From Malania oleifera (taxonomy: Eukaryota; Streptophyta; Magnoliopsida; Santalales; Ximeniaceae), in NCBI RefSeq assembly GCF_029873635.1, contig NC_080420.1, forward strand, positions 124,714,958 through 124,778,957: a stretch of DNA of 64,000 bases, given 5' to 3'. A program made the translations under genes and the position numbers. A model generated the notes under the pieces. The model had not been told where the DNA came from, searched no databases, and saw nothing but the letters and a program-made list of their open reading frames with translations. Below are positions 1 to 10,703 of the stretch, in pieces; within the stretch, counting starts at the first letter, position 1, and each line of letters starts with the position of its first letter.

Positions 1-175
1 CTGAAAGATGTTGGGTAAATGTATGATAGCTGATAGATGTTGGATAAAACAGTTGAAAGATGTTGGGTAAAACAACTGAAAGATACTGGGTAAATGTATG
101 ACAATTAAAAAATGTTGGGTAAAACAGCTGAAAGATGCTGGGTAAAACAGCTGAAAGATGTTGGGTATGTAATGA
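1..175 (+). repeat. Degenerate 23-bp tandem repeats inside LTR
   Basis: About seven units of the type ACAGCTGAAAGATGYTGGGTAAA occur back to back, some missing part of the unit, followed by an ATGAAATGAAAATG-rich stretch. The same array is in the paired LTR at about 3398-3583. It has no unique spacers and is a structural feature of this LTR family. Confidence 0.8.
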
Positions 176-1545
176 AATGAAATGAAAATGGAAATGAACG
201 AAACGAAAATGAAGTGTGAAATGTGAACAATGTAAAATGGGAAAGAGTCACGTAAAATGAAATGAAATGAAATGTTAAAACTATGAACATGAACATATGT
301 GAATGGTTGAATAATGACAGAAAGAATAATGTATTATGATATTTGAAGTATTTATGCTAGTAGAACATGTTACGTTTGGGCGAGGCAAACTCTTCGTCCG
401 GGGGCTTGCTGAGAAAGGCGAGTCCGTGGTTGTATCAGGTGTAGCAGTAGGCTGCATAACGTGCTAGGGCAGAGGGAAACTACTTATATGGACGGGTAGA
501 TTTCCCTATTCTTGGGAGCCTTCGCCGGTAAACTTTTATATGAACTATGTGAGTACGAGATCAATTTATCACTTGAGGGCTTACTGAGTAAGGTGAGTGC
601 CCTGGTATGTTTTAGTAGTGACCTTAGGGTTACCTAAATATCAGAGTAGAGGGGTGCTACTTGTATAGGCGGGTAATCACCCCTATCCTTGGGTAATCTC
701 GTGGGTTAAATTTTTACATGTGATTGATTAGGTTCAGAGAATGATTTCAGTGTTATGTTAATGATTTGAAAAATGTTATTAAAATGATATTTATATACCT
801 CATATTAGCCACACGTTGTTTTAATATATTGTTTCTTCCCTTACTGAAATGTGTCTCACCAGAATATAAATGTATTTTTTTTTCAGGACCTCCTTGAGAT
901 CGAGCTTAGAGAGCTCGAGGTTTTTATAGCATTATTAGGAAACAAAAAAAGAAAAAAGGTATATTTCTATTTTAATTTTGGGATGTATAAAATTTATGTT
1001 TTGTGTCTTTATGTTTTAAGGTTGTTGAGTAAGGAATGATTGTGAAAATACTGAAATATTTTGAGAGTTATGTAGATTTATGGAAATGTAGGTGATGGAT
1101 GATTACTATGGATTATAGATAGGAATTAGTAGACTCTGGTATTATGGTATTATATGTATGGAGATTATATTTATGTTTCCGCTGTGTATATGTTGATTAT
1201 GGATTATAAGGGATTTTATTAGGTATAACGCACAAGACCTGGGTTTAAGGGTTCGTGGTAAAATATGTTTTAAATCTTCTAGATTTTGTGAATGGTTGTG
1301 AAACATACTGGTGTTGTGAATACTAGAAGTGTAGGTTATGTTTTTGAAGATATGTATATATTTGAATACAGGTGGATAATTAATTTATTATGATTGGTAG
1401 ATAGATTTAAAAAACTCTGGTATTATATTTTTTAGGAGATTATATTTATATTTTCCGCTGTATACATGATGTTAGAATGTGGATTACCAAGTAAATGAAA
1501 GGATTAGTAGCACTCTGGGCCCACGTAGGGGGTCAGGGCGTTACA
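1..1545 (+). repeat. 5' LTR (3' portion only) of the large-LTR element
   Basis: This stretch aligns with about 3400-4706 of the right LTR: the same 23-bp tandem units, the same TTCCCTTACTGA.ATGTGTCTCAC block (here 841-859), and the same terminal block with CCCACGTAGGGGG. It differs by carrying about 254 extra bases (roughly 1021-1274), bounded by direct repeats TATGTTTTAA. The extra segment resembles the end of another LTR subfamily (39085-39335), so this LTR looks chimeric. Confidence 0.85.
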
Positions 1546-2108
1546 GATGGTATCAGAGCAATGTCCAATCAGAAGTGTGATTAATTTCACATCACCTGAA
1601 TATGGAAATGTTAGAGTATTAGGTTCAAAATGATTTATACCAGAGTATAGGATTGAGTTGCAATAAGGATAGGAATTGGTAGATTAAGATACCGATAGGA
1701 ATTCTGAGTCGTGTTTCCTAAGTTTGGGGGCAAAAATCCCTTGATGGTCTTCTGTGTTTTTCTGAAGAAGTAGTTAGTTTCAAAAAATCATGGTAAATCC
1801 ATTGATGGTGATGGTTCCGAGTAGAGAAATTCGAACTTGGGATTTGAACTCGAAGGTTAGGTTGGTTGATTTAGGGAGAAAAATCTTTGAAGGAGAATAA
1901 TTTAAACGATGTGGTTTAATGGTTTGGGGTCAAGTTGGGTGTTTGATATTTAAATTGGAGTATATAGAAATGTGTAATATGAGGTTCGCTAGTTGATTTC
2001 AGAGGTTATCCTATCGGGAGATGTGTTGAGTTATGAATCCTCCGAATGAGGAAATGATTGATTAGCTAGCAAAATTTTGAGGACAAAATTCTTTAAAGGA
2101 GGGAAGAA
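1546..2108 (+). other. Interior of the non-autonomous element (PBS, leader, PPT)
   Basis: This is the whole interior between the LTRs. It begins with the primer-binding site (1548-1559) and ends with the polypurine tract (2095-2108). No ORF, protease, reverse transcriptase or integrase motif is visible in any frame. Most of it looks like untranslated leader, so the coding region was lost or never present. Confidence 0.8.
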
Positions 2109-2310
2109 TGTAATAACCCGAATTTTTTTTAAAAAATAATTAATTAAAAATTTAATTAATTAATTAGTTAAATATTATTAAATTAATGTATTAAATAAAC
2201 AAGTAAAAAGAAATAGTATAAAAAAAAGAGTTAAGAGTAATTAGTAATTAATTAATTGATTAATTAAATATTATTAAATTGAATTTTTTTTAGTTAGGTA
2301 AAATGGTGAT

Positions 2311-2346
<36 letters not shown>

Positions 2347-4706
2347 AGTATATAATATAATATGATATGTTATAATATATATAAAGTAAGTAAAGGAAAA
2401 AAAAAAAGAAAAAAGATAAGGAAGCTGAGCTTCCTACGCAGAGAAAGTAAGAGAGCTCTGCGCTCTCCGTCGCTTCTCCGTCTCCACCTCTCTCTCTTCT
2501 CTCATTTTTCAATGGATATTCAACCGATTGGGAAACAGAAGGTACCGTTCAATTTCTAACTCCACCACCGATATTTCAACTGGAGCGGATTTGTCGTGGG
2601 AGCAGTGTAGGTACCATTCCTAGGGTAAGACAACTTTCTCATAATTTCTCAATTTTTCGTTAAATTTGCTGTTAAATCGACGATCAGGCACCATCACGTG
2701 GTCCTAGTCACGATTGTCGTCATTTTGGCATAGGTAATTTTTTAATTGGGATTTTCTAGGCCTCACTCCAAAGTGAGAGTGAGATTTGAAAAATTTGGTA
2801 ATTTGACTATATTTAAGGGTATATCTATTTATTTAGAATTTATGGGTTTAGGAAATATTAAAATAATATTTTATTCAGGATTAATTACATGGAACTAGAA
2901 TTTTTGATTCATGGTTCAAGTAAGCACCACAGGTATTTTTTCAGAGTCCCTATCGGTGTAATTTAAGAAATCAGGTAAGGGAAAAAATATATATTAAATC
3001 AGAATTTTTATGAATTTAATGGAAAATAAATTATGTTATATGTACGTGTATATGTTTCGGTATGGGTAAAATGCCAACTATTTAAATTATATTTTTTCAA
3101 GTTTAGGACTGTTTATTAGATATATATATGCGAAAATGAATTGATGAAAATGGAAAAATATTTTTAGGGTAATTATGTAAGGAATGAAAGGTATTTTCGG
3201 TATATAAACGTTAAATGTTGGTTAGCTTATTTTACAGATAATGTATGAATTTTATTGCTAAACTGTGTAACATAAGATTCTATACAAATATATGTTAAAT
3301 GTATGAAATGCAGGTTAAGTAAGAAATAGATTGAGAATGAAATATGATATGAATTATGCTGCTTGTGTGTGTTAATGCAACTATGTAACCAACTGAAAGA
3401 TACTGAGTAAATGTATGATAACTGAAAGATGTTGGGTAAAACAACTGAAAATGCTGGTAAAACAACTGAAAGATGCTAGCTAAAATAGCTGAAAGATGTT
3501 GGGTAAATGTATAACAACTGAAAAATGTTAGGTAAAACAACTAAAAGATGCTGGGTAAAACAGCTGAAAGATGCTGGGTATGTAATGAAATGAAATGAAA
3601 ATGAAAATGAATGAAATGAAAATGAAGTGTAAAATGTGAACAATGTAAAATGGGAAAGAGTCATGTAAAGTGAAATGAATTGAAATGTTAAAGCTATGAA
3701 TATGAACATATGTGAATGGTTGAATAATGACAGAAAGAATAATGTATTATGATATTAGCCGTATTTATGCTAATAGAACATATTACGTTTGGGCAAGACA
3801 AACTCTTCGTTTGAGAGCTTGCTGAGAAAGGCGAGTGCCCTGGTTATATCAGGTGTAGCAGTAGGCTGCATAACGTGCTAGGGCAGAGGGAAACTACTTG
3901 TATGGGAGGGTAGATTTCCTTATTTTTGGAAGCTTTCGTCGATAAACTTTTGTATGAACTATGTAAGTACGAGATCAATTTATCACTTGATGGTTACTGA
4001 GTAAGGTGAGTGCCCTGGTATGCTTTAGTAGTGACCTTAGGGTTACCTAAATATCAGAGTAGAGGGGTGCTACTTGTATGGGCGGGTAATTACCCCTATC
4101 CTTAGGTAATCTCGTGGGTTAAATTTCTGCATGTGATTGATTAGGTTCAGAGAATGATTTTAGTGTTATGTTAATGATTTGAAAAATGTTATTAAAATGA
4201 TATTTATATACCTCATATCAGCCACACGCTGTTTTAATATATTGTTTCTTCCCTTACTGAGATGTGTCTCACTCGAATATAAATGTATTTTTTTTTTCAG
4301 GACCTCCTTGAGATCGAGCTTAGAGAACTCGAGGTTTTATAGAATTTTTGGGACATATAAGAAAAAAAAAAGGGTATAAACATTTTAATGATGTTTTTGG
4401 GAATGCAAATATTTTATGTTTTATGTTTTAAGTCTTCTAGATTTTATGAATTATTGTGAAGCATACTGGTATTTTGAATACTGGAAGTGTAGGTTATGTT
4501 TTCAGAGATATATATATATATATTTGAATACAGGTGGGTGATTAATTTATTATGGTTGGTAGATAGATTTAGAAAACTCTGGTATTATATTTTTGGGAGA
4601 TTATATTTATATTTTCCGCTGCGTACATGATGTTAGAATGTGGATTACCAGGTAAATGAAGGGATTCATAGCACTCCAGGCCCACGTAGGGGGTCGGGGC
4701 TTTACA
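2109..4706 (+). repeat. 3' LTR, 2.6 kb, Gypsy type
   Basis: This LTR starts TGTAATAACCCG immediately after the polypurine tract and ends GGGGCTTTACA. It contains a (TA)n tract at 2312-2345, a TC-rich candidate leader near 2480-2510, the 23-bp tandem array at 3398-3583, and the R-like block with the small hairpin TGAGATGTGTCTCA (4258-4271), followed by a polypyrimidine tract and CAGGACCTCC. Unlike the other Gypsy LTRs here, I see no TCGTCGACGA array in it. Confidence 0.85.
3398..3583 (+). repeat. 23-bp tandem repeat array in the 3' LTR
   Basis: About eight degenerate units of the CTGAAAGATGYTGGGTAAAACA type lie here, matching those at 1-175. Copy number and point changes differ between the two LTRs, consistent with slippage since insertion. 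Confidence 0.8.
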
Positions 4707-7182
4707 ATATCAATCTCCAACATAACACTGACTCCACACACGTACTCGACTGCCCTAACGTCCCAACCTAAATTTCCGAGCTCCAGTATTTCAACCCAGA
4801 AACAAAAATATCGATGGATTTATCATGATTTTCGTGAAATCGTCATTGCAGGAAAAACACAGAAAATCGTCAAAGGAACTCCGCCTTTATGCTTCCAGAC
4901 CAAACCCAAGCTAATCTACCCACTCTTATCCTTATCCTATCTTAACCCATATTCTGGTAATTATCAACCATCAAAGTTTGCAGAACCTAGCAAACCTAGG
5001 CTCTGATACCACCTGTAATGCCCATACTCGCCACCTGGGTCCGGGGTGCTACTTTAGTGACGTCTGTGTACCTAATATCTTATTCCTCATATAAGAAACA
5101 CATATACACAGCGAAAATAAAATACAAAATTCTCAAATTATATTACTAGAGTTCTAACTATCTTTATACACAAATATATCCATTTTCACATAATTACACC
5201 CCATAAAACAATACAAAAATAAAATCTCTGTCCATACATACCACCCATATAAATTTAAACCACTAGCCCGGCTCCTTTAGCCTGTTAGACTCGATTCTTA
5301 GGATTTCCTAAAAAGATAGTTTGTAAAGTAGGGGTGAGGCATAGCTCAGTAAGGGAAAGACTAAGCTAATGTCAGTGTATGGCCAGCATGCATTTAGTGT
5401 ACAGAAAATAACCAGTCCACTAAGTAGATAAATACATTTATGAAATCATTCTTACTTTACACTCACACACACAATTAGCCGAGGATAGGGAAGATTACCT
5501 GCCCATACAAGTAGCTTCCCTCTGCTCTAATACCATTACTGTTACTAGGACACTCACCTTTCTCAGCAAGCTTTCGAAGTTATCTTATTAATTATCCGCA
5601 TTCACATAAATTCATAGATATGCATACAAGACACTCCCTATGACAAACACGCCATTTACTTCCCCCATGGCACGGGTTGTGCGACCCGAACGTTGGACTA
5701 TTGTCCTGGGGGATCCACCCAAACAATAGTCATCTATACTCTCTGCTAACATACTCCGTGGGTCTATGCAGCTCCAACTTCTGTTTCAATTGCCCTCACC
5801 CAAGGGGGTTACATTCACCTCATGTAGGCAATCGAACAAGGCCACCCTACACCTCTCAGCACAGGTGTGGGCGCACACGACCACATAACAAATCCCTAAC
5901 AACGGTATCGTGCTCACAATACACTGGTCCCCAGGGTTCCTAAAGCATATTATGGAATTTAGATAATAGAAATCACCATTTAAAACATCAATTCACATAT
6001 ATTTCCTGTTATTCCAAAAACCTAGCTCCTAGCCACAAATACAATCCGGCTCACAACCATTTAAACAAAACCCCGGCCCTCGGCCGTCATATCAAATCCC
6101 TGCATTATTTCACGAACAATTTCAGTATTTCACAAACAGTTCAGTATTTCAAAATCCCAAATCCAGATATACAATAATCCATACTAATTAAATCATCTGC
6201 CACATGATTTCCACATTTTAACATAATCATATACACAAACAAACTTTCCAGCGTTCATTTTATTCAAAAATACCATACCATATATCCTAAGTTTGTAAAA
6301 TCAATTTCGAACGGTTGATTTTCAAAATAACCTTTAAATCTTTAAATAAATAAATAAATAAATAAATGTATTTAAACATAACAATTAAATTGATTCAATT
6401 TCCATAAAATTGCTGACTTAACTTAATCCCCTTACTTGATTCCTAAAAAGCCCAGGAAAACACCGACCTACGCTCACGACGTTCAAAACTCCTGAAACCC
6501 TGAAATTCAAACTTTACCACATTATTCATCATAATACCCAGAGTAACTTTTCCTAAAATCTTCTTAGGTTCTGAATACCCTAAATAGCCTATAAAAGCCT
6601 AAATTATTAAACTTACCCTTGATTTAGGGTTGGTGCCCCAGAGCTCCAACTCGAAAATCCGCTTCAATTAGATTGTAGAGAATCTCCCCAAAAATATCTT
6701 GGCAATCTTCGTTTGTTAATTGGGCTTAAGATTTAAGAAAAATTGAGATAAGTGTGAGAATTAACCTTACCCTAGGAGATATGCTTACGCTGCTTCCACG
6801 ACAAATCCGTTCCAGTAGGATTGTTGGTGGTGGAGATAAGAACCCAACAGTATTTTTGGATTTCCAATCGGCCGAATATTGAAGAAGAGATTGAGGAGAG
6901 TGAGAGAGAAGACGATGAGGGAGACGGACGGCCAACATACAAGGTGGGCGGCCTCTCTGTTGAATTTGATTTCTTTTTCCTAAAGGTAAGCTTCAAGAAG
7001 TTATAACATATATATTATAATATTATATTATATTTTATTAATATATTATATTATATAATTAATATTAATAATAATTTAATTAATTAATTTAAATTTAAAT
7101 TTAAATTTAAATTTAAATTTAAATTTTATTTTATTTTTTATTTTTTTACATTTCCATGTATAAAATTTTTGGGGTCATTACA
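4707..7182 (-). mobile_element. Minus-strand Gypsy 5' LTR with leader, truncated
   Basis: The LTR runs 5014-7182 on the plus strand (TGTAATGCCC...GGTCATTACA). Just left of it is the reversed primer-binding site CTCTGATACCA (5001-5011), so this is the 5' LTR of an element read leftwards. About 300 bp of leader (4707-5000) remains before the large-LTR element cuts it off. That element may have inserted into this leader. The LTR is the same subfamily as the solo LTR at 19872-22076. It contains the reversed hairpin block TGAGGCATAGCTCA (5335-5348) and a (TTTAAA)n tract at 7086-7125. Short ORFs here are LTR noise. Confidence 0.8.
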
Positions 7183-7395
7183 ACTTCCTATTATGGGTTA
7201 TAGTTAAGTGATTTGCTATTATTGTAGTAGATGGAAAGAAAGATGTCGTTTTATTGATATTTACCGCCATGACTTGTATTAGTGAGTTATTTAATTATGA
7301 TATTATGGTAATCTCACTAAAAGTATGAATAAGCTAATGTTATGCTCATATTATGGTTATCTTGTTAATCCAAATTAATGTCATTCATATGGGCC

Positions 7396-7900
7396 AAGTG
7401 GGAGAATGTAAGTATATGGCCCACATGAATGACATATGTCTAATATGATAAGGCTAATGACATTTGATAAGGGTAATGAAAGGTCATATCTATGGATTAA
7501 CTAAAGATATTAGCTTTAAAAATAATATGAGATTTAATAACTGGAAGTTGAAAGGTTTTTCTATATAGCTACTGTTATGGGGAGTAGCTGAATAGTAATC
7601 TAAATGGCAATGGAAGTAAGGAATATAGGAATTGTCCTCTCTCAACCTTAGCTCTCTTATCATCAGCCCTACTCCCATAAAATCTGGTGAAGTATAGAAA
7701 GAGATCGGGGGTGTAGCCAGAAAAACGATTTCTTCGGGTGCTATTCTCGATTGATATGTATATATCATGAACAATCCCGGTATGTGAAATTATGGTTTCT
7801 TTATTTTTTTCGTTTTTCCGCATGAAAGGTAATATATAAAGGATATATGTGTGTGTGTGTGTTTGTGTGAAGATCATGATAATTAAACATCCCCTTATTT
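7396..7900 (+). mobile_element. Probable Copia 3' LTR fragment with polypurine tract
   Basis: A purine tract AAGTGGGAGAA (7396-7406) is directly followed by TGTAAGTATATGGCCC, the arrangement seen at the polypurine tract and 3' LTR start of many plant Ty1/copia elements. Near-perfect 18-bp inverted arms (7378-7395 and 7418-7435) enclose this junction. The right end of the LTR is not clear; a (TG)n tract lies at 7850-7868. The preceding 7183-7377 shows no recognisable coding sequence. 7900-8072 is AT-rich and I see nothing in it. Confidence 0.4.
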
Positions 7901-8621
7901 TAATAAATTATAGCAGAATATTAGATTAAATTCTTACATGATTTACATTTTCGATTAATTAGATGAAATTAGGTTTCTTGGGCATTCTTAGGGACACCCT
8001 GAGATTACTAATTTCTATTATTAGCAAATTAACATTAAGCTTGATATCCCATAAAGAATGGTGGATTATGCACAGGGGCGGCTCTGCCTTTAGGCAATTG
8101 AGGCACCCGCCTAGGGCCCAAATTTTTGGGGCTGCTTAATATTTTCTTAATATAATAATATAATTTTTGGATCCCACAAATTTTTTTAATTAAATAATAT
8201 TAATATTATTTATTATGTTCTATTCCCATAATTGACTTCCCAACTAATAAATAAATTAAATTATATTTTAAAATATAAAATAAATACAATTTAATTCTTT
8301 TTTTTTTTCAAATTTTATACTTCCCAACTAACACCTTTATTGTATTCTAAATTATCTATTACTCCCATCTCTCCCTCTTAGTCTCTCTAAAATTTTTTTT
8401 TCATCTCTCACACTCTCTCACTCTCATCTCTTGGTCTCTCTATGATTTTTATTCCAATTATTGTGTTCATCATCTTCGGGCCTCCAATTCCCTATAATTT
8501 TCATCAACTCTAATTTTGATTTCAATGTTTGTATATTATTTTTCTATTATTTTCACTCCGAAATTTTTTTTTTCTATTTTTTCTTAGATTTTGGAAGTTT
8601 TTGAGGTTAGAGCGTTGTATC

Positions 8622-8757
8622 TAGGCCTGGCAAAACGGGTCATGACCTGTCGGGTTATCTGGACCCGCCCGTTTAAAACGGGTTTGGGTTTAAAGAAGTT
8701 AGCCCGTTTAATAATTTGGGGGGGGGGGGGTCACGGGTTGACCCGTTAATTTGGATC

Positions 8758-8804
<47 letters not shown>

Positions 8805-10287
8805 GTTCAGCCCCTCTTCACTCTTCAAATAGAAGACTCTCGGCGATTCCACAGTGGTCCACAGCCTGAACTGCTGAAACCAGCCTTGTCTCATCCTCCG
8901 TTCTACTGTCATTCACTCGCACGGTCACACTTGTTCAGTTTCTTACCCCGTTCCAGAGAGAGCGTAGAGGGGTGAGAGGCAGAGAGGGTCACTGCTATTT
9001 CTGAGGAGAGCTCTTGATGGATCTTTCCCTTTTATCTTCTGCTCCTCGTGACCGCCTCGCCATGCACCATAAACAATCCCTTCCTCTTTCATATCTGCTC
9101 CTACTGCTGGATTCCTCTCTTCACTCTTCAAATAGAAGACTCTTGGCGATTCCACAGTGGTCCACAGCCTGAACTGCTGAAACCAGCCTTGTCTCATCCT
9201 CCGTTCTACTGTCATTCACTCGCACAGTCACACTTGTTCAGTTTCTTACCCCGTTCCAGAGAGAGCGTAGAGGGGTGAGAGGCAGAGAGGGTCACTGCTA
9301 CTTCTGAGGAGAGCTCTTGATGGATCTTTCCCTTTTATCTTCTGCTCCTCGTGACCGCCTCGCCACGCACTATAAACAATCCCTTCCTCTTTCATATCTG
9401 CTCCTACTGTTGGATTCTCTATCTCCACTTCGCGTCCTTGATGCCCTTATTGGGTAACTTTTCTTTCTGAGATAATTTCTTTTTTATTCCGTTGGAGCAA
9501 AACTCATCTCCTAAAACATTGGATTTTTGGGTTTTGTGCGTCCATTTCCTGGGGATTTCATCTGGGTTTTTCTAGGGCTTTTGGTTAGAGGGAGAAACAG
9601 TGTGCTTCCAATTTGAGCTCTGTTTCTGTGTGTTCTGGAGTTCTTTCTGATGTTCTTAATGGCAATCTGATTCCTGGAGAAGAAGGCAACATGGCCACTT
9701 TTTCGTAGGATTTAGCTGCTACAACGTGGTTTTTTTTTAGGGTTTTTGTATAGGGGTCTAGCTTCTGGATCTTTGGTGCGCTGCTACGCTACGACCCACG
9801 ACTCTCCTCTCAGCTCTCACTCTCTCAACCCTCTCCTCTCCGGCTTTCCTTTGGTGCCCTGCTACGTGTTGTGGTTCCGGTGCCGCGAACGATCCCCTCA
9901 TGGTCCCGGATCAAGCCACACCTCCAGCCTCCACAGTCCACACCTCCAGCTTCCACAGTCTCGAGTCCACACCTCCAACTTCCACAGTCCTGCATTAATA
10001 AATATAATGCAGCATTTTTTTTTTAATAAAAAAAGTCATTTTATATGGATTTTTTTGAAAAATTTTAAAATAAATAAATTATATTTTTTAAACGGGTGAC
10101 CCGTTACCCGCCCGTTTATTAGACGGGCGGGTTAGGGTTGGCATGTGTGTGACCCATTTAACATCAACCCGTTTATAACCCGGCCCGTTTATGACCCGGC
10201 CCGTTGGTGACCCGCCCGGACCCGGCCCCCCCGGCCCGTTGGTGACCCGCCCGGACCCGGCCCCCCCGGCCCGTTTTGCCACCCCGA
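8622..10287. mobile_element. Nested hAT-like element, 1.67 kb, non-coding
   Basis: The left end TAGGCCTGGCAAAACGGG matches the reverse complement of the right end (TCGGGGTGGCAAAACGGG) with three mismatches in 18. The flanks are GTTGTATC (8614-8621) and GTTGTATT (10288-10295), 7 of 8 identical, as expected for a hAT target duplication. Subterminal regions are rich in ACCCG/CGGGT motifs in both orientations, including a 35-bp direct repeat near 10193-10270. There is a poly-G run at 8719-8730 and a (TA)n at 8759-8793. No transposase is present. The middle (8814-9990) is unusually GC-rich compared with its surroundings and may be captured sequence. Confidence 0.85.
8814..9417. repeat. 303-bp tandem duplication inside the nested hAT element
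   Basis: Bases from 8814 recur from 9117 with only a few differences over about 300 bp, so the period is 303. Each unit contains pyrimidine-rich sequence resembling a plant 5' untranslated region. The single-copy continuation (9418-9760) contains an ATTGGGTAACT motif reminiscent of a 5' splice site. That makes capture of a host gene 5' end possible, but this is inference. ORFs called in this repeat are duplicated in both copies and are not convincing genes. Confidence 0.85.
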
Positions 10288-10455
10288 GTTGTATTCGGAA
10301 AGAATCCAATATCTCTAAGTCTCGCTCGCCAATCGATTTGCAATAATAATAATAATCAGGTTATATTGTTTCAATCTATTATTTCTATAGATTTATTAAA
10401 TTTATTTTTATTTGTTTACCTAATTTGTCAATTTATAGTATTAATTTTGAAATTT

Positions 10456-10659
10456 AATTATGTTTACGAGAAAATATGAATCCGAATATGAAAAACGAAT
10501 AAAGAAAAAAAAATAGAAGAATTAGTGTCATCTCAAAAGGGAGCTCTTGATAAATTTTTTTTTAGTTCTAAGCAAAATATAAATGAGCAAGATGAAAATC
10601 CTTCAAGAAACAAGCAATAATTTCCAAAGATGGAATTAGAATCTAATATATATATATAG

Positions 10660-10703
<44 letters not shown>

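Larger units (their letters stand above)
1..4706 (+). mobile_element. Non-autonomous Gypsy-type LTR retrotransposon with large LTRs
   Basis: Two long direct repeats flank a very short interior. The left LTR enters from outside the window and ends GCGTTACA at 1545. It is followed by a primer-binding site TGGTATCAGAGC (1548-1559, the usual initiator-tRNA-Met type). The interior is about 563 bp, then a polypurine tract AAAGGAGGGAAGAA ends at 2108 and the right LTR runs 2109-4706 (TGTAATAACC...TTTACA). No gag or pol is visible, so this resembles a LARD-type derivative. The block before the polypurine tract (AAATTTTGAGGAC type) matches that of the coding Gypsy element at 29304-41390, so mobilisation in trans by a relative is plausible. 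That is inference. A target-site duplication cannot be tested because the left end is missing. Confidence 0.85.

Noticed and set aside
1..175. Short direct repeats resembling a CRISPR array
   Set aside because: Units are degenerate, directly tandem without unique spacers, recur inside the paired LTR at 3398-3583, and the DNA is plant nuclear.
4656..5006. 116-codon ORF
   Set aside because: It crosses an LTR end, an element junction and a reversed primer-binding site; it is noise.
5001..5011. CTCTGATACCA and similar motifs as tRNA gene fragments
   Set aside because: They adjoin LTR ends and are reversed primer-binding sites, not tRNA genes; no cloverleaf surrounds them.
8943..9428. Repeated ORFs in the nested hAT element
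   Set aside because: The same frames appear in both copies of a tandem duplication, on both strands, without recognisable domains or intact context.
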